64,000 nucleotides of DNA from Nioella sp965215655 (GTDB lineage Bacteria > Pseudomonadota > Alphaproteobacteria > Rhodobacterales > Rhodobacteraceae): assembly GCF_965215655.1 (NCBI RefSeq), contig NZ_OZ244111.1, positions 1,364,001-1,428,000 of the forward strand, written 5' to 3'. Position 1 is the stretch's first letter. Every line of letters starts with the position of its first letter. The position numbers and the translations under genes are program-made. The notes beneath the pieces are model-generated. The model made no database searches. It was not told where the DNA came from and saw only the letters and a program-made list of their open reading frames with translations. Of this stretch, positions 6,729 through 16,160 are shown in pieces.

Positions 6729-8524
6729 CCGATCCCCGTCGCATTGCCCTGCGCCTGCTGGCCCGCATTCTGGAGGCCCGCCAGAAAGGCGAAAACCCCG
6801 ACGCGATCGAGCGTGAAAACCTGCGCCTGAGGCACGAGCAGCAGCGCGATCGCCTGCGCCAGCGCGCCGAAAGCCGCCTTCTGGTGCTGGCAATCTGCTT
6901 CTTTGCGGCCTTTACCGCTGTCGGTGTGAAGATGACGGCACTGGCTTCGTCCGAACCGGAAGAGCCGCGCAGTGCCACCTCGGGCAGCTCGATCATTTCC
7001 ACCCGCGCCGATATCGTCGACCGTCAGGGGCGTGTGCTGGCCACCAACCTCGTGACCAACGCGCTCTATGTGCATCCGCACGAGCTGATCGACCCGGAGG
7101 CCGCCGCCGCCGGGCTGGCCGCGATCTTCGACGATCTTGACGAGGAAACGCTCTTGCGCCGCTTCTCATCCGGGTCGCGCTTCATGTGGATCCGGGGCTC
7201 GATTTCGCCGGAACAACAGCAGCTTGTCCATGATCTGGGTGAACCCGGTCTGCTGTTCGGACCGCGCGAGATGCGGCTTTATCCCAACGGGGCCGTGGCG
7301 TCCCATGTGCTTGGCGGGGCGCGGTTCGGTGAACAGGCCGTCAATGCCGCCGAGATCATCGGGGTGGCCGGTGTCGAGGCGCATTTCGACGAAGAATTGC
7401 GCGATCCCGCCCGTAACGGGGAGGCGCTTGAACTGTCGCTGGACCTGACCATTCAGGCGGCGGTCGAGGAGGTTCTGGCCGGCGGCATGACGATCATGAA
7501 CGCGCAAGGCGCCTCTGCCGTTCTGATGGATGCCCATACCGGCGAGGTGATTTCACTGGCGAGCCTGCCCGATTTTGACCCGAATGCCCGGCCAAGGCCC
7601 TTGCTGGAAGGCGATCCGTCGCAAAGCCCGCTTTATAACCGGGCGGTGCAGGGCGTGTACGAACTGGGGTCCACCTACAAGCTCTTCACCGTCGCGCAGG
7701 CGTTGGAGGAAGGGCGGGTCACCCCGCAGACCATGATCGACACGCAAGGCCCCCTGCGGATGGCAGGCTTTTCTATCAACGACTTCCATGATTATGGCCC
7801 GCGCATGTCGGTGCGCGATGTTCTGGTGCAATCCTCCAATATCGGCACCGCGCGGCTGGCGCAGATGATCGGGGCAGAGCGGCAGCAGCAGTTTCTCGGG
7901 CGGCTCGGCCTTCTGGAAGCGCTCGATTTCGAGATGATCGAGTCGCGGCAGGGACGCCCCCTTTACCCGTCGAACTGGGGGCAGCTCTCGACGATGACGA
8001 TCTCCTACGGACACGGCATTTCCGCCACGCAGCTGCATCTTGCGGCGGCCTATGCCACGATGGTCAATGGCGGCACTCTGGTGCGCCCGACGCTGCAACG
8101 GCAGGCGGAACCGCAACTGGGTGAGCGGGTGATTTCCGAAGAAACCTCGCTTGCCTTGCGCGAAATGCTGCGCGCGGTGGTGGCGGAGGAAGAGGGCACC
8201 GCCAACCTCGCCGAAATCGCGGGTTACGAGGTGGGTGGCAAGACCGGGTCGGCGGACAAGCCCAACCCCAATGGCGGCTATTACGATGATCGGGTCATCG
8301 CCACCTTTGCCTCGGTCTTCCCGTCGAACGATCCGCAATTTGTTCTGGTGGTCACGCTGGATGAACCCTCCATCTCGGTTCTGGGCGAAACCCGCCGCAC
8401 CGCCGGATGGACTGCCGTGCCCGTGGCGGCAGAGGTCATTCGCAGGGTTGCGCCGCTTTTGGGCCTGCGTCCGCAGACCGTTGATCCCGAGCTTGCCTAT
8501 AGTCTATCCAGCGCATCACAATAA
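6725..8524 (+). CDS. ftsI: septal peptidoglycan transpeptidase FtsI (PBP3)
   Basis: 599 residues. A single N-terminal membrane anchor (about residues 51-68) is followed by the pedestal domain and the transpeptidase domain. The three active-site motifs are all present: S316-T-Y-K319, S370-S-N372 and K506-T-G. The substrate is lipid-II-derived glycan, cross-linked at the septum with FtsW. The N-terminal cytoplasmic part (about 50 residues, rich in Arg/Glu) is somewhat long. It overlaps ftsL by ATGA. Confidence 0.97.
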   Translation: MTDPRRIALRLLARILEARQKGENPDAIERENLRLRHEQQRDRLRQRAESRLLVLAICFFAAFTAVGVKMTALASSEPEEPRSATSGSSIISTRADIVDRQGRVLATNLVTNALYVHPHELIDPEAAAAGLAAIFDDLDEETLLRRFSSGSRFMWIRGSISPEQQQLVHDLGEPGLLFGPREMRLYPNGAVASHVLGGARFGEQAVNAAEIIGVAGVEAHFDEELRDPARNGEALELSLDLTIQAAVEEVLAGGMTIMNAQGASAVLMDAHTGEVISLASLPDFDPNARPRPLLEGDPSQSPLYNRAVQGVYELGSTYKLFTVAQALEEGRVTPQTMIDTQGPLRMAGFSINDFHDYGPRMSVRDVLVQSSNIGTARLAQMIGAERQQQFLGRLGLLEALDFEMIESRQGRPLYPSNWGQLSTMTISYGHGISATQLHLAAAYATMVNGGTLVRPTLQRQAEPQLGERVISEETSLALREMLRAVVAEEEGTANLAEIAGYEVGGKTGSADKPNPNGGYYDDRVIATFASVFPSNDPQFVLVVTLDEPSISVLGETRRTAGWTAVPVAAEVIRRVAPLLGLRPQTVDPELAYSLSSASQ

Positions 8525-8567
8525 CATGTGACTCGCGGGCGTGGACCCCGCAGATATTGGGGGGCAG

Positions 8568-10052
8568 ATGGCGTCCGACACGAAACCGCTTTCGGCGCTA
8601 GGGCTGACCGCGACACGCGGCGGCGATGCTGTGGTGACGGGCGTGTCCCTGGACAGCCGCGATGTGAAACCCGGCCATCTCTTCGCAGCCTTGCCCGGAA
8701 CGCGGGTCCATGGGGGCGAGTTCATCCAATACGCGCTGCGTCAGGGGGCCGGGGCCATTCTGACCGACCGTGCCGGGGCCGAGATCGCGGCAAGGGAACT
8801 GGCAGGCGCGTCAGTGGCCCTTGTGGTCGTCGAAGACCCCAAGGCCGCTTTCGCCCATGCCTGCGCGCTGTGGTTTGGGGCGCAGCCCGAGACCATGGTT
8901 GCTGTGACCGGCACCAACGGCAAGACCAGCGTGGCGAGCTTCACCCGGCAGATTTGGGCCGCGCTTGGCCATGACGCCGCCAATATCGGCACCACCGGGG
9001 TCGAGGGCGCGTTTTCCGCCCCCGGCATCCACACAACCCCCGACCCGCTGACCCTGCACCGGCTGCTGTCTGACATGGCGGCGGCGGGGATTTCGCATTG
9101 TTCGATGGAGGCGTCCTCGCACGGGCTCGACCAGCGGCGGATGGAGGCGGTGCATCTGGCTGCCGCTGCCTTCACCAACTTCACCCAGGATCACTTGGAC
9201 TATCACGGCACCATGGAGGCCTATTTCGACGCCAAGGCGCGGCTTTTCACCGAACTGCTGCCCGAGGAATCCACCGCCGTGATCAACCTCGACGACCCAA
9301 AGGGCGCGCTTCTGGCCGATATCTGCGAGCGGCGAGAGATCGAGGTGATCACCGTCGGGCAATATTCCGAGGACGCGCGGCTGAAGATCACCGGGCGGCG
9401 CATGGATGAAACCGGGCAGGATGTGCTCTTCCGCTGGCAGGGCAGCAGTTATCAGGTGCGGCTCGACCTCATCGGCGCGTTTCAGGCGATGAATGTGCTG
9501 ACGGCGGCGGGGCTGGTCATCGGCGCGGGCGAGGAACCGGCCGAGGTCTTTGCCGCGCTTCAGCAGGTGCAGGGGGTCCGGGGCCGGATGCAACTGGCCG
9601 CGACCCGCGAAAACGGCGCGCCGGTCTATGTGGATTATTCCCACACGCCCGACAGTATCGAAACCGCCCTGAAGGCCCTGCGCCCGCATGTGATGGGACG
9701 GTTGGTCATTGTCTTCGGCGCAGGTGGCGACCGCGACCGGGGCAAGCGCCCGCTGATGGGCAGGGCGGCGGCAGAGAACGCCGATGTGCTCATCGTGACC
9801 GACGATAACCCGCGCAGCGAAGACCCTGCCGCGATCCGGGCCGAGGTGATGGCGGGCTGTCCCGAGGCCACCAATGTGGGCGACCGGGCCGAGGCGATCC
9901 TGCGCGGAGTCGATACGCTCGGCCCCGGTGACGCGCTGCTGATCGCGGGCAAGGGGCACGAGACCGGGCAACAGGTGGGCGACGTGGTCTATCCCTTTGA
10001 TGATGTTGAACAAGCCTCTGTTGCTGTCGCTGCGCTGGAGGGCCGGATATGA
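8568..10052 (+). CDS. murE: UDP-MurNAc-Ala-Glu--meso-diaminopimelate ligase MurE
   Basis: 494 residues from ATG 8568 (ggggggcag upstream); a GTG at 8541 would add nine residues with no better RBS. ATP loop GTNGKTS at residues 115-121. The specificity motif D413-N-P-R416 marks a meso-diaminopimelate-adding enzyme, as expected in a Gram-negative. Cytoplasmic third ligase of the UDP-MurNAc-pentapeptide pathway. Its stop overlaps the murF start (ATGA, 10049-10052). Confidence 0.97.
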   Translation: MASDTKPLSALGLTATRGGDAVVTGVSLDSRDVKPGHLFAALPGTRVHGGEFIQYALRQGAGAILTDRAGAEIAARELAGASVALVVVEDPKAAFAHACALWFGAQPETMVAVTGTNGKTSVASFTRQIWAALGHDAANIGTTGVEGAFSAPGIHTTPDPLTLHRLLSDMAAAGISHCSMEASSHGLDQRRMEAVHLAAAAFTNFTQDHLDYHGTMEAYFDAKARLFTELLPEESTAVINLDDPKGALLADICERREIEVITVGQYSEDARLKITGRRMDETGQDVLFRWQGSSYQVRLDLIGAFQAMNVLTAAGLVIGAGEEPAEVFAALQQVQGVRGRMQLAATRENGAPVYVDYSHTPDSIETALKALRPHVMGRLVIVFGAGGDRDRGKRPLMGRAAAENADVLIVTDDNPRSEDPAAIRAEVMAGCPEATNVGDRAEAILRGVDTLGPGDALLIAGKGHETGQQVGDVVYPFDDVEQASVAVAALEGRI

Positions 10053-11470
10053 CCGCGCTCTGGACCGCTGCTGAGGCCGCCGCCGCGACCGGGGGCGAGG
10101 CGCGCGGGAACTGGTCCGTCACCGGCGTTTCCATCGACACCCGCACGATCCAGCCCGGCGATCTGTTCGTCGCGCTGAAGGCCGCCCGCGATGGCCATGA
10201 CTTCGTGGCGCAGGCGTTGGAGAAGGGGGCAGGCGCGGCGCTGGTCAGCCACATCCCCGAAGGCGTGGCCGACGATGCGCCGCTGCTGATCGTGCCCGAC
10301 GTGCTGACCGCACTGGAGGCGCTCGGCGCTGCGGCCCGCGCCCGCACGAATGCAAAGGTCGTGGCGGTCACAGGATCTGTTGGCAAGACGACCACCAAGG
10401 AAATGCTGCGCACCGCGCTCACGGCACTTGGGCGCACCCATGCCGCCGAGGCGAGCTACAACAACCACTGGGGCGTGCCCCTGACGCTGGCCCGCATGCC
10501 TGCCGACACGGAGTTTGCCGTGATCGAGATCGGCATGAACCATCCCGGAGAAATCGCCCCCCTGTCGCGCATGGCGCGGCCTCATGTGGGGGTGATCACC
10601 ACGGTGGCCGCAGTGCATCTGGAGGCCTTCGAGTCTGTCGAGGGCATCGCCCATGAAAAGGCCGCGATTTTCGAGGGGCTGGAGCCGGGCGGCATCGCCA
10701 TCGTCAACGCCGATATCGACACCATGGATATCCTGCGCAACACCGCCGAAGGGCAGGGCGCACAGGTGATCACCGTAGGCGAAACCGGTGCCGTTCGGCT
10801 GGCCGACGTCACCTTGACCGACAGCGCGACCGTGGTGAAAGCCGCGCTTCACGGCACCGATCTGCTGTTCAAACTCGACGCGCCGGGGCGGCATCTGGCA
10901 CAGAACGCGCTGATGGTGCTCGCCGTGGTCGATGCGCTTGGCCGTGACGTGACGCGGGCCATGCTGGCGCTCGGGTCCTGGCAGCCTGTGGATGGTCGCG
11001 GGCAGCGCGAACGGATCGTGATCAATGACACCGACGATCAGGCCGTGGAACTGATCGACGACGCGTTTAACGCCTCGCCCACCTCGATGGCCGCAAGTCT
11101 TGAGGTGCTGGCCACCACCACACCACAGGGTCGGGGACGACGCATTGCGGTCCTTGGCGACATGCTGGAACTGGGGCCGACTGGCCCTGACCTGCATGCC
11201 GGGCTGGCCACGCTGCCTGCGCTGGACACGATCGACCTGGTCTGCACCTCCGGCCCTCTGATGGCCCATCTCGACGCGGCCCTGCCTGCCGCGAAACGTG
11301 GCCCCCATACGGACAGCGCCGAGGAGATGGCCCGCCTTTTGCCCGGTCTGCTTTGGCCCGGCGATATCGTGCTGATCAAGAGCTCCAAGGGCTCGAAACT
11401 CTCGCTGGCGGTTGACGGCTTGCGAAAATTGGGCCAAGCGGCCCGTCAAAGCAAAGAGGACCCCCGCTAG
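10049..11470 (+). CDS. murF: UDP-MurNAc-tripeptide--D-Ala-D-Ala ligase MurF
   Basis: 473 residues with the Mur ligase three-domain layout. P-loop GSVGKTTTKE begins at residue 109, followed by the conserved SYNNHWGVPLTL and IEIGMNHPGEI blocks. It adds the D-Ala-D-Ala dipeptide, completing the UDP-MurNAc-pentapeptide in the cytoplasm. It is coupled to murE by ATGA; the next gene, mraY, begins on the base after its stop codon. Confidence 0.97.
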   Translation: MTALWTAAEAAAATGGEARGNWSVTGVSIDTRTIQPGDLFVALKAARDGHDFVAQALEKGAGAALVSHIPEGVADDAPLLIVPDVLTALEALGAAARARTNAKVVAVTGSVGKTTTKEMLRTALTALGRTHAAEASYNNHWGVPLTLARMPADTEFAVIEIGMNHPGEIAPLSRMARPHVGVITTVAAVHLEAFESVEGIAHEKAAIFEGLEPGGIAIVNADIDTMDILRNTAEGQGAQVITVGETGAVRLADVTLTDSATVVKAALHGTDLLFKLDAPGRHLAQNALMVLAVVDALGRDVTRAMLALGSWQPVDGRGQRERIVINDTDDQAVELIDDAFNASPTSMAASLEVLATTTPQGRGRRIAVLGDMLELGPTGPDLHAGLATLPALDTIDLVCTSGPLMAHLDAALPAAKRGPHTDSAEEMARLLPGLLWPGDIVLIKSSKGSKLSLAVDGLRKLGQAARQSKEDPR

Positions 11471-12556
11471 ATGCTGTATTGGCTGAACGAGCTGTCGGAT
11501 GGCGGCGACTTTTTTAACCTGTTTCGGTATATCACCTTCCGGGCAGGCGGGGCCTTCTTCACCGCACTGGTCTTCGGCTTCGTCTTTGGGCGACCCCTGA
11601 TCAACCTCTTGCGCAAGAAGTACCAGAACGGCCAGCCGATCCGCGAGGACGGGCCCGAAAGCCATTTGGAAACCAAGGCTGGCACGCCGACCATGGGGGG
11701 CTTGCTGATCCTGGCCGCGCTGACCCTGTCAACGCTGCTATGGGCTCGGCTCGATAACCCCTATGTCTGGCTGGTGCTGCTGGTGACGGTCGCCTTCGGG
11801 GCCATCGGGTTCGTTGACGACTACGCCAAGGTCAGCCGCAATTCGACGGCTGGCGTGTCGGGCAAGATGCGCTTCGGTCTGGGTCTGGTGATTGCCGCGA
11901 TTGCGGGTGGCGTAGCGATGTATGTGCACCCGGCGGAACTGTCGGGGCAACTGGCCTTCCCGGTCTTCAAGGAATTGCTGCTGAACATGGGATATGTCTT
12001 CATCCCCTTCAGCATGATCGTGATCGTGGGCTCCGCCAATGCGGTGAACCTGACCGATGGTCTGGACGGGCTGGCGATCATGCCGGTGATGATCGCCGCC
12101 GCCACTTTGGGCGTTATCGCCTATGCCGTGGGCCGGGTCGACTTCACCGAATACCTTGACGTGCATTATGTGCCCGGCACCGGTGAGCTTCTGATCTTCA
12201 CCGCCGGTCTTATCGGCGGCGGGCTTGGCTTCCTGTGGTATAACGCGCCGCCCGCCGCCGTCTTCATGGGCGATACCGGGTCTTTGGCGCTTGGCGGCGC
12301 GCTTGGCGCGATTGCGGTCTGCACCAAGCACGAGATCGTGCTGGCCATCGTCGGCGGTCTCTTCGTGGCCGAAGCGCTGAGCGTCATCATCCAGGTGCTC
12401 TATTTCAAACGCACCGGCAAGCGCGTCTTCCTGATGGCCCCCATTCACCACCATTTCGAGAAGCGCGGGTGGGCCGAGCCGCAGATCGTGATCCGCTTCT
12501 GGATCATCTCGCTGATCCTGGCGCTGATCGGTCTGGCCACGCTGAAGCTGCGCTAA
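11471..12556 (+). CDS. mraY: phospho-MurNAc-pentapeptide translocase MraY
   Basis: 361 residues with about ten membrane segments. Signature blocks: GTPTMGGLLI, VDDYAKV (catalytic aspartates), NLTDGLDGLA, GDTGSLALGG and the cytoplasmic HHHFEKRGW near the C-terminus. It transfers phospho-MurNAc-pentapeptide to undecaprenyl phosphate to make lipid I at the inner membrane. Follows murF with no gap and overlaps the next gene by one base (TAATG). Confidence 0.98.
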   Translation: MLYWLNELSDGGDFFNLFRYITFRAGGAFFTALVFGFVFGRPLINLLRKKYQNGQPIREDGPESHLETKAGTPTMGGLLILAALTLSTLLWARLDNPYVWLVLLVTVAFGAIGFVDDYAKVSRNSTAGVSGKMRFGLGLVIAAIAGGVAMYVHPAELSGQLAFPVFKELLLNMGYVFIPFSMIVIVGSANAVNLTDGLDGLAIMPVMIAAATLGVIAYAVGRVDFTEYLDVHYVPGTGELLIFTAGLIGGGLGFLWYNAPPAAVFMGDTGSLALGGALGAIAVCTKHEIVLAIVGGLFVAEALSVIIQVLYFKRTGKRVFLMAPIHHHFEKRGWAEPQIVIRFWIISLILALIGLATLKLR

Positions 12557-12963
12557 TGGCACCGGTCCGGGACAGGGGCGCGATGATCCGGGGCATGGCC
12601 CCGGTGCTTGACCCTGAAACCTGGCATTTCGGGACCGTAACGGATGTCTCCGTGATCACGGAGACACGCCCCCTTGCGACCTTTGTCGAGGAGGAGGGCC
12701 TATCGCTTATCTTGTCCGACGCGGATGCAGAGGCGGCGGGATTGCCCACGGATATGCCCATGGCGCGGATCACGCTCACCGTGCATTCGGCTTTGGATGG
12801 CGTGGGGCTGACGGCTTCCGTGGCGGGCGCACTGGCGGACGCGGGCATCCCCTGCAACATGGTCGCGGCCTTCCACCATGACCACGCCTTCGTGCCGCTT
12901 GCAGACGCCCCCCGGGCGCTGGCAATACTGAAGGCGCTGGCGGATGCGGAGGGTGCGGCATGA
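12556..12963 (+). CDS. ACT-domain protein (ACT_3/DUF2241-like)
   Basis: 135 residues from the ATG overlapping the mraY stop; a second ATG at 12583 is a possible start. The second half (PMARITLTVHSALDGVGLTASVAGALADAGIPCNMVAAF) has the beta-alpha-beta pattern of an ACT fold, and the arrangement fits the ACT_3 family of small amino-acid-binding regulatory proteins. It is wedged between mraY and murD with overlaps on both sides (TAATG and ATGA), so it is co-translated with wall-synthesis enzymes. A ligand-sensing role in wall precursor synthesis would be speculation; no function is established for this gene position. Confidence 0.75.
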   Translation: MAPVRDRGAMIRGMAPVLDPETWHFGTVTDVSVITETRPLATFVEEEGLSLILSDADAEAAGLPTDMPMARITLTVHSALDGVGLTASVAGALADAGIPCNMVAAFHHDHAFVPLADAPRALAILKALADAEGAA

Positions 12964-14360
12964 TCCCGGTTCAGGGTGTCGAGGGACAGAAGATCGCGGT
13001 TCTGGGGCTGGGGCGGTCTGGCCTGTCCGCCGCGCGGGCCTTACGGGCTGGCGGGGCCGAGGTGCTGGCCTGGGATGACGGTGCCAAGGGGCGCGAGGCG
13101 GCGGAGGCCGAGGGCTTTGCGGTTGCCGACCTGACCCGCCAAGGCGCGCTGGAGGGCTGTTCCATGCTCATCGCCAGCCCCGGCATCCCGCATCTTTACC
13201 CCGCACCGCACAAGGCGATTGCGGCGGCTTACGAGGCCGGGGTTCCTGTCGACAACGATATCGGGCTCTTTTTCCGCTCGCTCGCCGCGTCGGGATGGGA
13301 GGAGATGGACACGCCGCCCCGCGTCATCGCGGTGACGGGTTCGAACGGGAAATCGACGACCTCGGCGCTTATCGCGCATATACTGGAGGAGAACGGCACG
13401 CCAGTGCAGTTGGCGGGCAATATCGGACGTGGTGTGTTGGACATTGACCCGCCGGTCGATGGCGAGGTGATCGTGCTGGAGCTGTCGAGCTACCAGACCG
13501 AACTGGCCCGCGCGCTGACCCCCGATGTGGCTGTTTTCACGAACCTTTCCCCCGACCACCTCGACCGGCATGGCGGCATGGGCGGCTATTTCGCTGCAAA
13601 GCGTCGCCTGTTCGCGGAGGGCGGGCCGGATCGGGCGGTGATTGGCGTGGATGAGCCCGAGGGTGCGTTTCTGGCGGGGCAGATGAGCGAGGGCAATGGC
13701 GACGGGCGGCTCATTCGCGTGTCTGCGTCGCGCAAGCTCGGCGGACCGGGCTGGAACGTCTTTGCGCGCAAGGGGTTTCTGGCCGAATGGCGCAAGGGGC
13801 GGCAGGTTGGGTCGATTGATCTGCGCGGGGTTCCGGGACTGCCGGGGGCGCATAATCATCAGAACGCCTGTTGTGCCTATGCCGCCGTTCGGGCGCTCGG
13901 CGTGGCACCGCGGATCGTCGAAAAATCCTTCCATTCTTTCAAAGGCTTGCCGCATCGCTCGCAGCTGATTGCAGAGATTGCGGGCGTGACATTCGTCAAC
14001 GATTCCAAGGCCACGAATGTGGATGCCGCAGCCAAGGCGCTGGCGGCGTTCCCGCGCATCCGCTGGATCTGCGGCGGGTTGGAAAAGGAGGGTGGGCTGG
14101 ACGCTTTGGCACCGGCTTTGGGATCGGTGGTGAAAGCCTATGTGATCGGCCGGGAGGCGGAGAAATTCGCCCTGCAACTGACTGATACGGAAGTGGAAAT
14201 CTGCACGGCCATGGAATTGGCCGTGGCCCGCGCGGCGGCAGAGGCGGAGCCGGGCGAGGTGGTGTTGCTGGCCCCGGCGGCGGCCAGTTTCGACCAGTAT
14301 GACAATTTCGAACAGCGCGGCGAGGACTTCGCCCGGCAGGTGGCGAAACTGGCGGGCTAA
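12960..14360 (+). CDS. murD: UDP-MurNAc-L-Ala--D-Glu ligase MurD
   Basis: 466 residues. The N-terminal Rossmann-like domain begins QKIAVLGLGRSGLSAARAL. P-loop GSNGKST begins at residue 127, followed by ELSSYQTE and NLSPDHLDRHG, then a C-terminal domain with NDSKATN. It adds D-glutamate to UDP-MurNAc-L-Ala in the cytoplasm. After it, the tight gene packing of the cluster breaks: 629 bp of repeat-rich DNA precede ftsW. Confidence 0.97.
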   Translation: MIPVQGVEGQKIAVLGLGRSGLSAARALRAGGAEVLAWDDGAKGREAAEAEGFAVADLTRQGALEGCSMLIASPGIPHLYPAPHKAIAAAYEAGVPVDNDIGLFFRSLAASGWEEMDTPPRVIAVTGSNGKSTTSALIAHILEENGTPVQLAGNIGRGVLDIDPPVDGEVIVLELSSYQTELARALTPDVAVFTNLSPDHLDRHGGMGGYFAAKRRLFAEGGPDRAVIGVDEPEGAFLAGQMSEGNGDGRLIRVSASRKLGGPGWNVFARKGFLAEWRKGRQVGSIDLRGVPGLPGAHNHQNACCAYAAVRALGVAPRIVEKSFHSFKGLPHRSQLIAEIAGVTFVNDSKATNVDAAAKALAAFPRIRWICGGLEKEGGLDALAPALGSVVKAYVIGREAEKFALQLTDTEVEICTAMELAVARAAAEAEPGEVVLLAPAAASFDQYDNFEQRGEDFARQVAKLAG

Positions 14361-14380
14361 GGCCCGAATAATGGGGGGTG

Positions 14381-14413
14381 CCCCCCGTACACCCCCTGTA
14401 CACCCCCTGTGCA
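14381..14413. repeat. GTACACCCCCT short tandem repeat, copy B1
   Basis: Roughly 11-bp units ccccccGTACAcccccTGTACAcccccTGTGCA, directly after a GGGGGG-tg-CCCCCC hairpin. The same unit recurs at 46901-46944 in another intergenic region. Confidence 0.75.
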
Positions 14414-14423
14414 GACGAAAGGG

Positions 14424-14511
14424 CGGTCTCGCCGACTGCGTCGTCGACCGGGGAGCGGCCCTTCTCAACCCCCGGCTGACGCCGGAGGCCTCGTCGGGCC
14501 GCGTTGCCACG
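14424..14511. repeat. palindromic interspersed repeat, copy A1
   Basis: Matches copies at 30035-30123 and 49078-49167. Shared blocks are tcgccg, cgtcgac/cgtcgat, gcggccct, a central hairpin (here cccccGGCtgacGCCggagg) and a tail cgGGCCGCGTTGCCACGG. All copies are intergenic. Confidence 0.8.
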
Positions 14512-14570
14512 GAGGTGTGGCTGCGACGGTGCGCCGGGTTTGGCGGCGGGTCCGTTTGCGAGGGCGGGAT

Positions 14571-14605
14571 GCCTCCGGCGGAGGTATTTGGGGCCAAGAT
14601 GAAAG
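14571..14605. repeat. GAGGTATTTgGGCCAAGATGAA motif, copy M1
   Basis: A small hairpin CCTCC-GGC-GGAGG runs into TATTTGGGGCCAAGATGAAAG. Near-identical to 49225-49258; related copies are at 35624-35652, 58880-58902 and 63759-63782. Confidence 0.8.
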
Positions 14606-14989
14606 CGCCCGGGCAAGGGGGGAGAGGCGCCTGCCCGGTTGTAACGGGTGGGGCCGGAAAATCCCCGATCCGTTCCATTTTCGTCAAACTGTCCCGGCAG
14701 CCTGAGCACGTCACACGTGCCGGGAGCATCCAGATGAGTCGCGTGTCCGTTTTCGTGGATGGAGAGACTATCTCGGACCATGTCGCGGCGGAGTAGCGCC
14801 GCGCAGGGGGCCACCTGTCCTCTCGCGGTTACCTGACAAGCCCGCGCCTGCGAGTTGGCGGCAAGGGCGGCTCTTTGCGCCGAACCGCGTGGTCATTGCC
14901 ATTTCCCTAGCCGCACAGGGATTTTCGCGTTAGACTGCCGATCAGACCCGGAAAACCGGGCATTCAGAGGCAGTATCGGGCGGTACTCA

Positions 14990-16156
14990 ATGACGGAAAT
15001 GGCGCATGGCACGGTGCTCGTGCAATCTGGCGAAGCGATTCTGCCGCGGTGGTGGCGGACCGTGGATCGGGTCACGCTGGCCTGTATCCTGACCCTGTTC
15101 CTGATCGGGTTGCTTCTGGGATTTGCCGCCTCGCCGCCCCTGGCCGAACGCAACGGGCACGAACCCTTCTATTACGTGTACAAACAGGCGTTTTTCGGCG
15201 GCATGGCCTTCGTCGCCATGATCCTGACCTCGATGATGTCGCCCACCATGGTGCGCCGGATCGGGGTCATGGGGTTCTTCGGGGCTTTCGCCGCACTGGC
15301 GCTGTTGCCGGTCTTTGGCACCGATTTCGGGCAGGGCGCGACGCGGTGGTATTCGCTTGGCTTTGCCTCCGTGCAACCCTCGGAATTTCTCAAGCCCGTC
15401 TTCGTGATCTTCACCGCCTGGATGATCGCCGCCAGCCAGCAGATCGCTGGGCCGCCGGGCAAGACGCTGTCGCTGTTTGTGATGCTGATCATCGTGGGGT
15501 TTCTGGTGATGCAGCCCGATTACGGGCAGGGGGCTCTCATTCTCTTTGCCTGGGCGGTGATCTATTTCGTCGCCGGTGCGCCGATCTGGGTGCTTGGGCT
15601 GGTGGCGATACTTGTCTGCGCGGGCGGGGTCTTTGCCTATTCCTCCTCGGAACATGTGGCGCGGCGGATCGACGGGTTCCTGTCTCCCGAGGTCGACCCG
15701 AACACGCAGCTGGCCTATGCGGCCAATGCCATCCGTGAGGGGGGCATTTTCGGCACCGGGTTGGGCGAGGGATCGGTCAAATGGACGCTGCCCGACGCGC
15801 ATACGGATTTCATCATTGCGGTCGCGGCGGAGGAATACGGGCTGGTCCTGGTCCTGCTGATCATCGCATTGTTCGCCACCGTGGCGATGCGGGCGTTTTT
15901 CCGGTTGATGAAGGAGCGCGACCCGTTTACGCGGCTGGCCGGTGCGGGGATTGCGTCGCTTTTCGCGTTGCAGTCGATCATCAATATGGGGGTGGCGGTG
16001 CGTCTGCTGCCCGCCAAGGGGATGACGCTGCCCTTCGTGTCCTATGGCGGTTCGTCGCTGATTGCGACGGGGATTGCCGTGGGGATGCTTCTGTCTTTCA
16101 CCCGGTCGCGTCCGCAGGGCGAGATCGGCGATATCCTTCTGAACCGGCACAGGTGA
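14990..16156 (+). CDS. ftsW: septal peptidoglycan glycosyltransferase FtsW
   Basis: 388 residues from ATG 14990; the frame stays open far upstream, but the protein from here has the standard FtsW length and start. SEDS family with about ten membrane segments. Conserved blocks: GATRWYSLGFASVQPSEFLKP, MQPDYGQ, GGIFGTGLGEGSVKWTLPDAHTDF (split) and the C-terminal LPAKGMTLPFVSYGGSSL. It polymerises lipid II into septal glycan together with FtsI. Four bases separate it from murG. Confidence 0.96.
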   Translation: MTEMAHGTVLVQSGEAILPRWWRTVDRVTLACILTLFLIGLLLGFAASPPLAERNGHEPFYYVYKQAFFGGMAFVAMILTSMMSPTMVRRIGVMGFFGAFAALALLPVFGTDFGQGATRWYSLGFASVQPSEFLKPVFVIFTAWMIAASQQIAGPPGKTLSLFVMLIIVGFLVMQPDYGQGALILFAWAVIYFVAGAPIWVLGLVAILVCAGGVFAYSSSEHVARRIDGFLSPEVDPNTQLAYAANAIREGGIFGTGLGEGSVKWTLPDAHTDFIIAVAAEEYGLVLVLLIIALFATVAMRAFFRLMKERDPFTRLAGAGIASLFALQSIINMGVAVRLLPAKGMTLPFVSYGGSSLIATGIAVGMLLSFTRSRPQGEIGDILLNRHR

Positions 16157-16160
16157 GTTC

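Larger units (their letters stand above)
14361..14989. other. repeat-rich gap in the dcw cluster between murD and ftsW
   Basis: No convincing gene in 629 bp. In order it holds a G6/C6 hairpin (14373-14386), a GTACACCCCCT tandem repeat (14381-14413), a palindromic interspersed element (14424-14511) and a GAGGTATTT-type motif (14571-14605). From 14700 to 14989 a less structured stretch must contain the ftsW promoter if murD transcripts stop here. Frames crossing it lack RBS and conserved features. Confidence 0.7.

Noticed and set aside
14299..14796. 165-codon frame between murD and ftsW
   Set aside because: It runs through the tandem, palindromic and GAGGTATTT repeats; the recurrence of the same bases at other loci in other frames shows they are non-coding.
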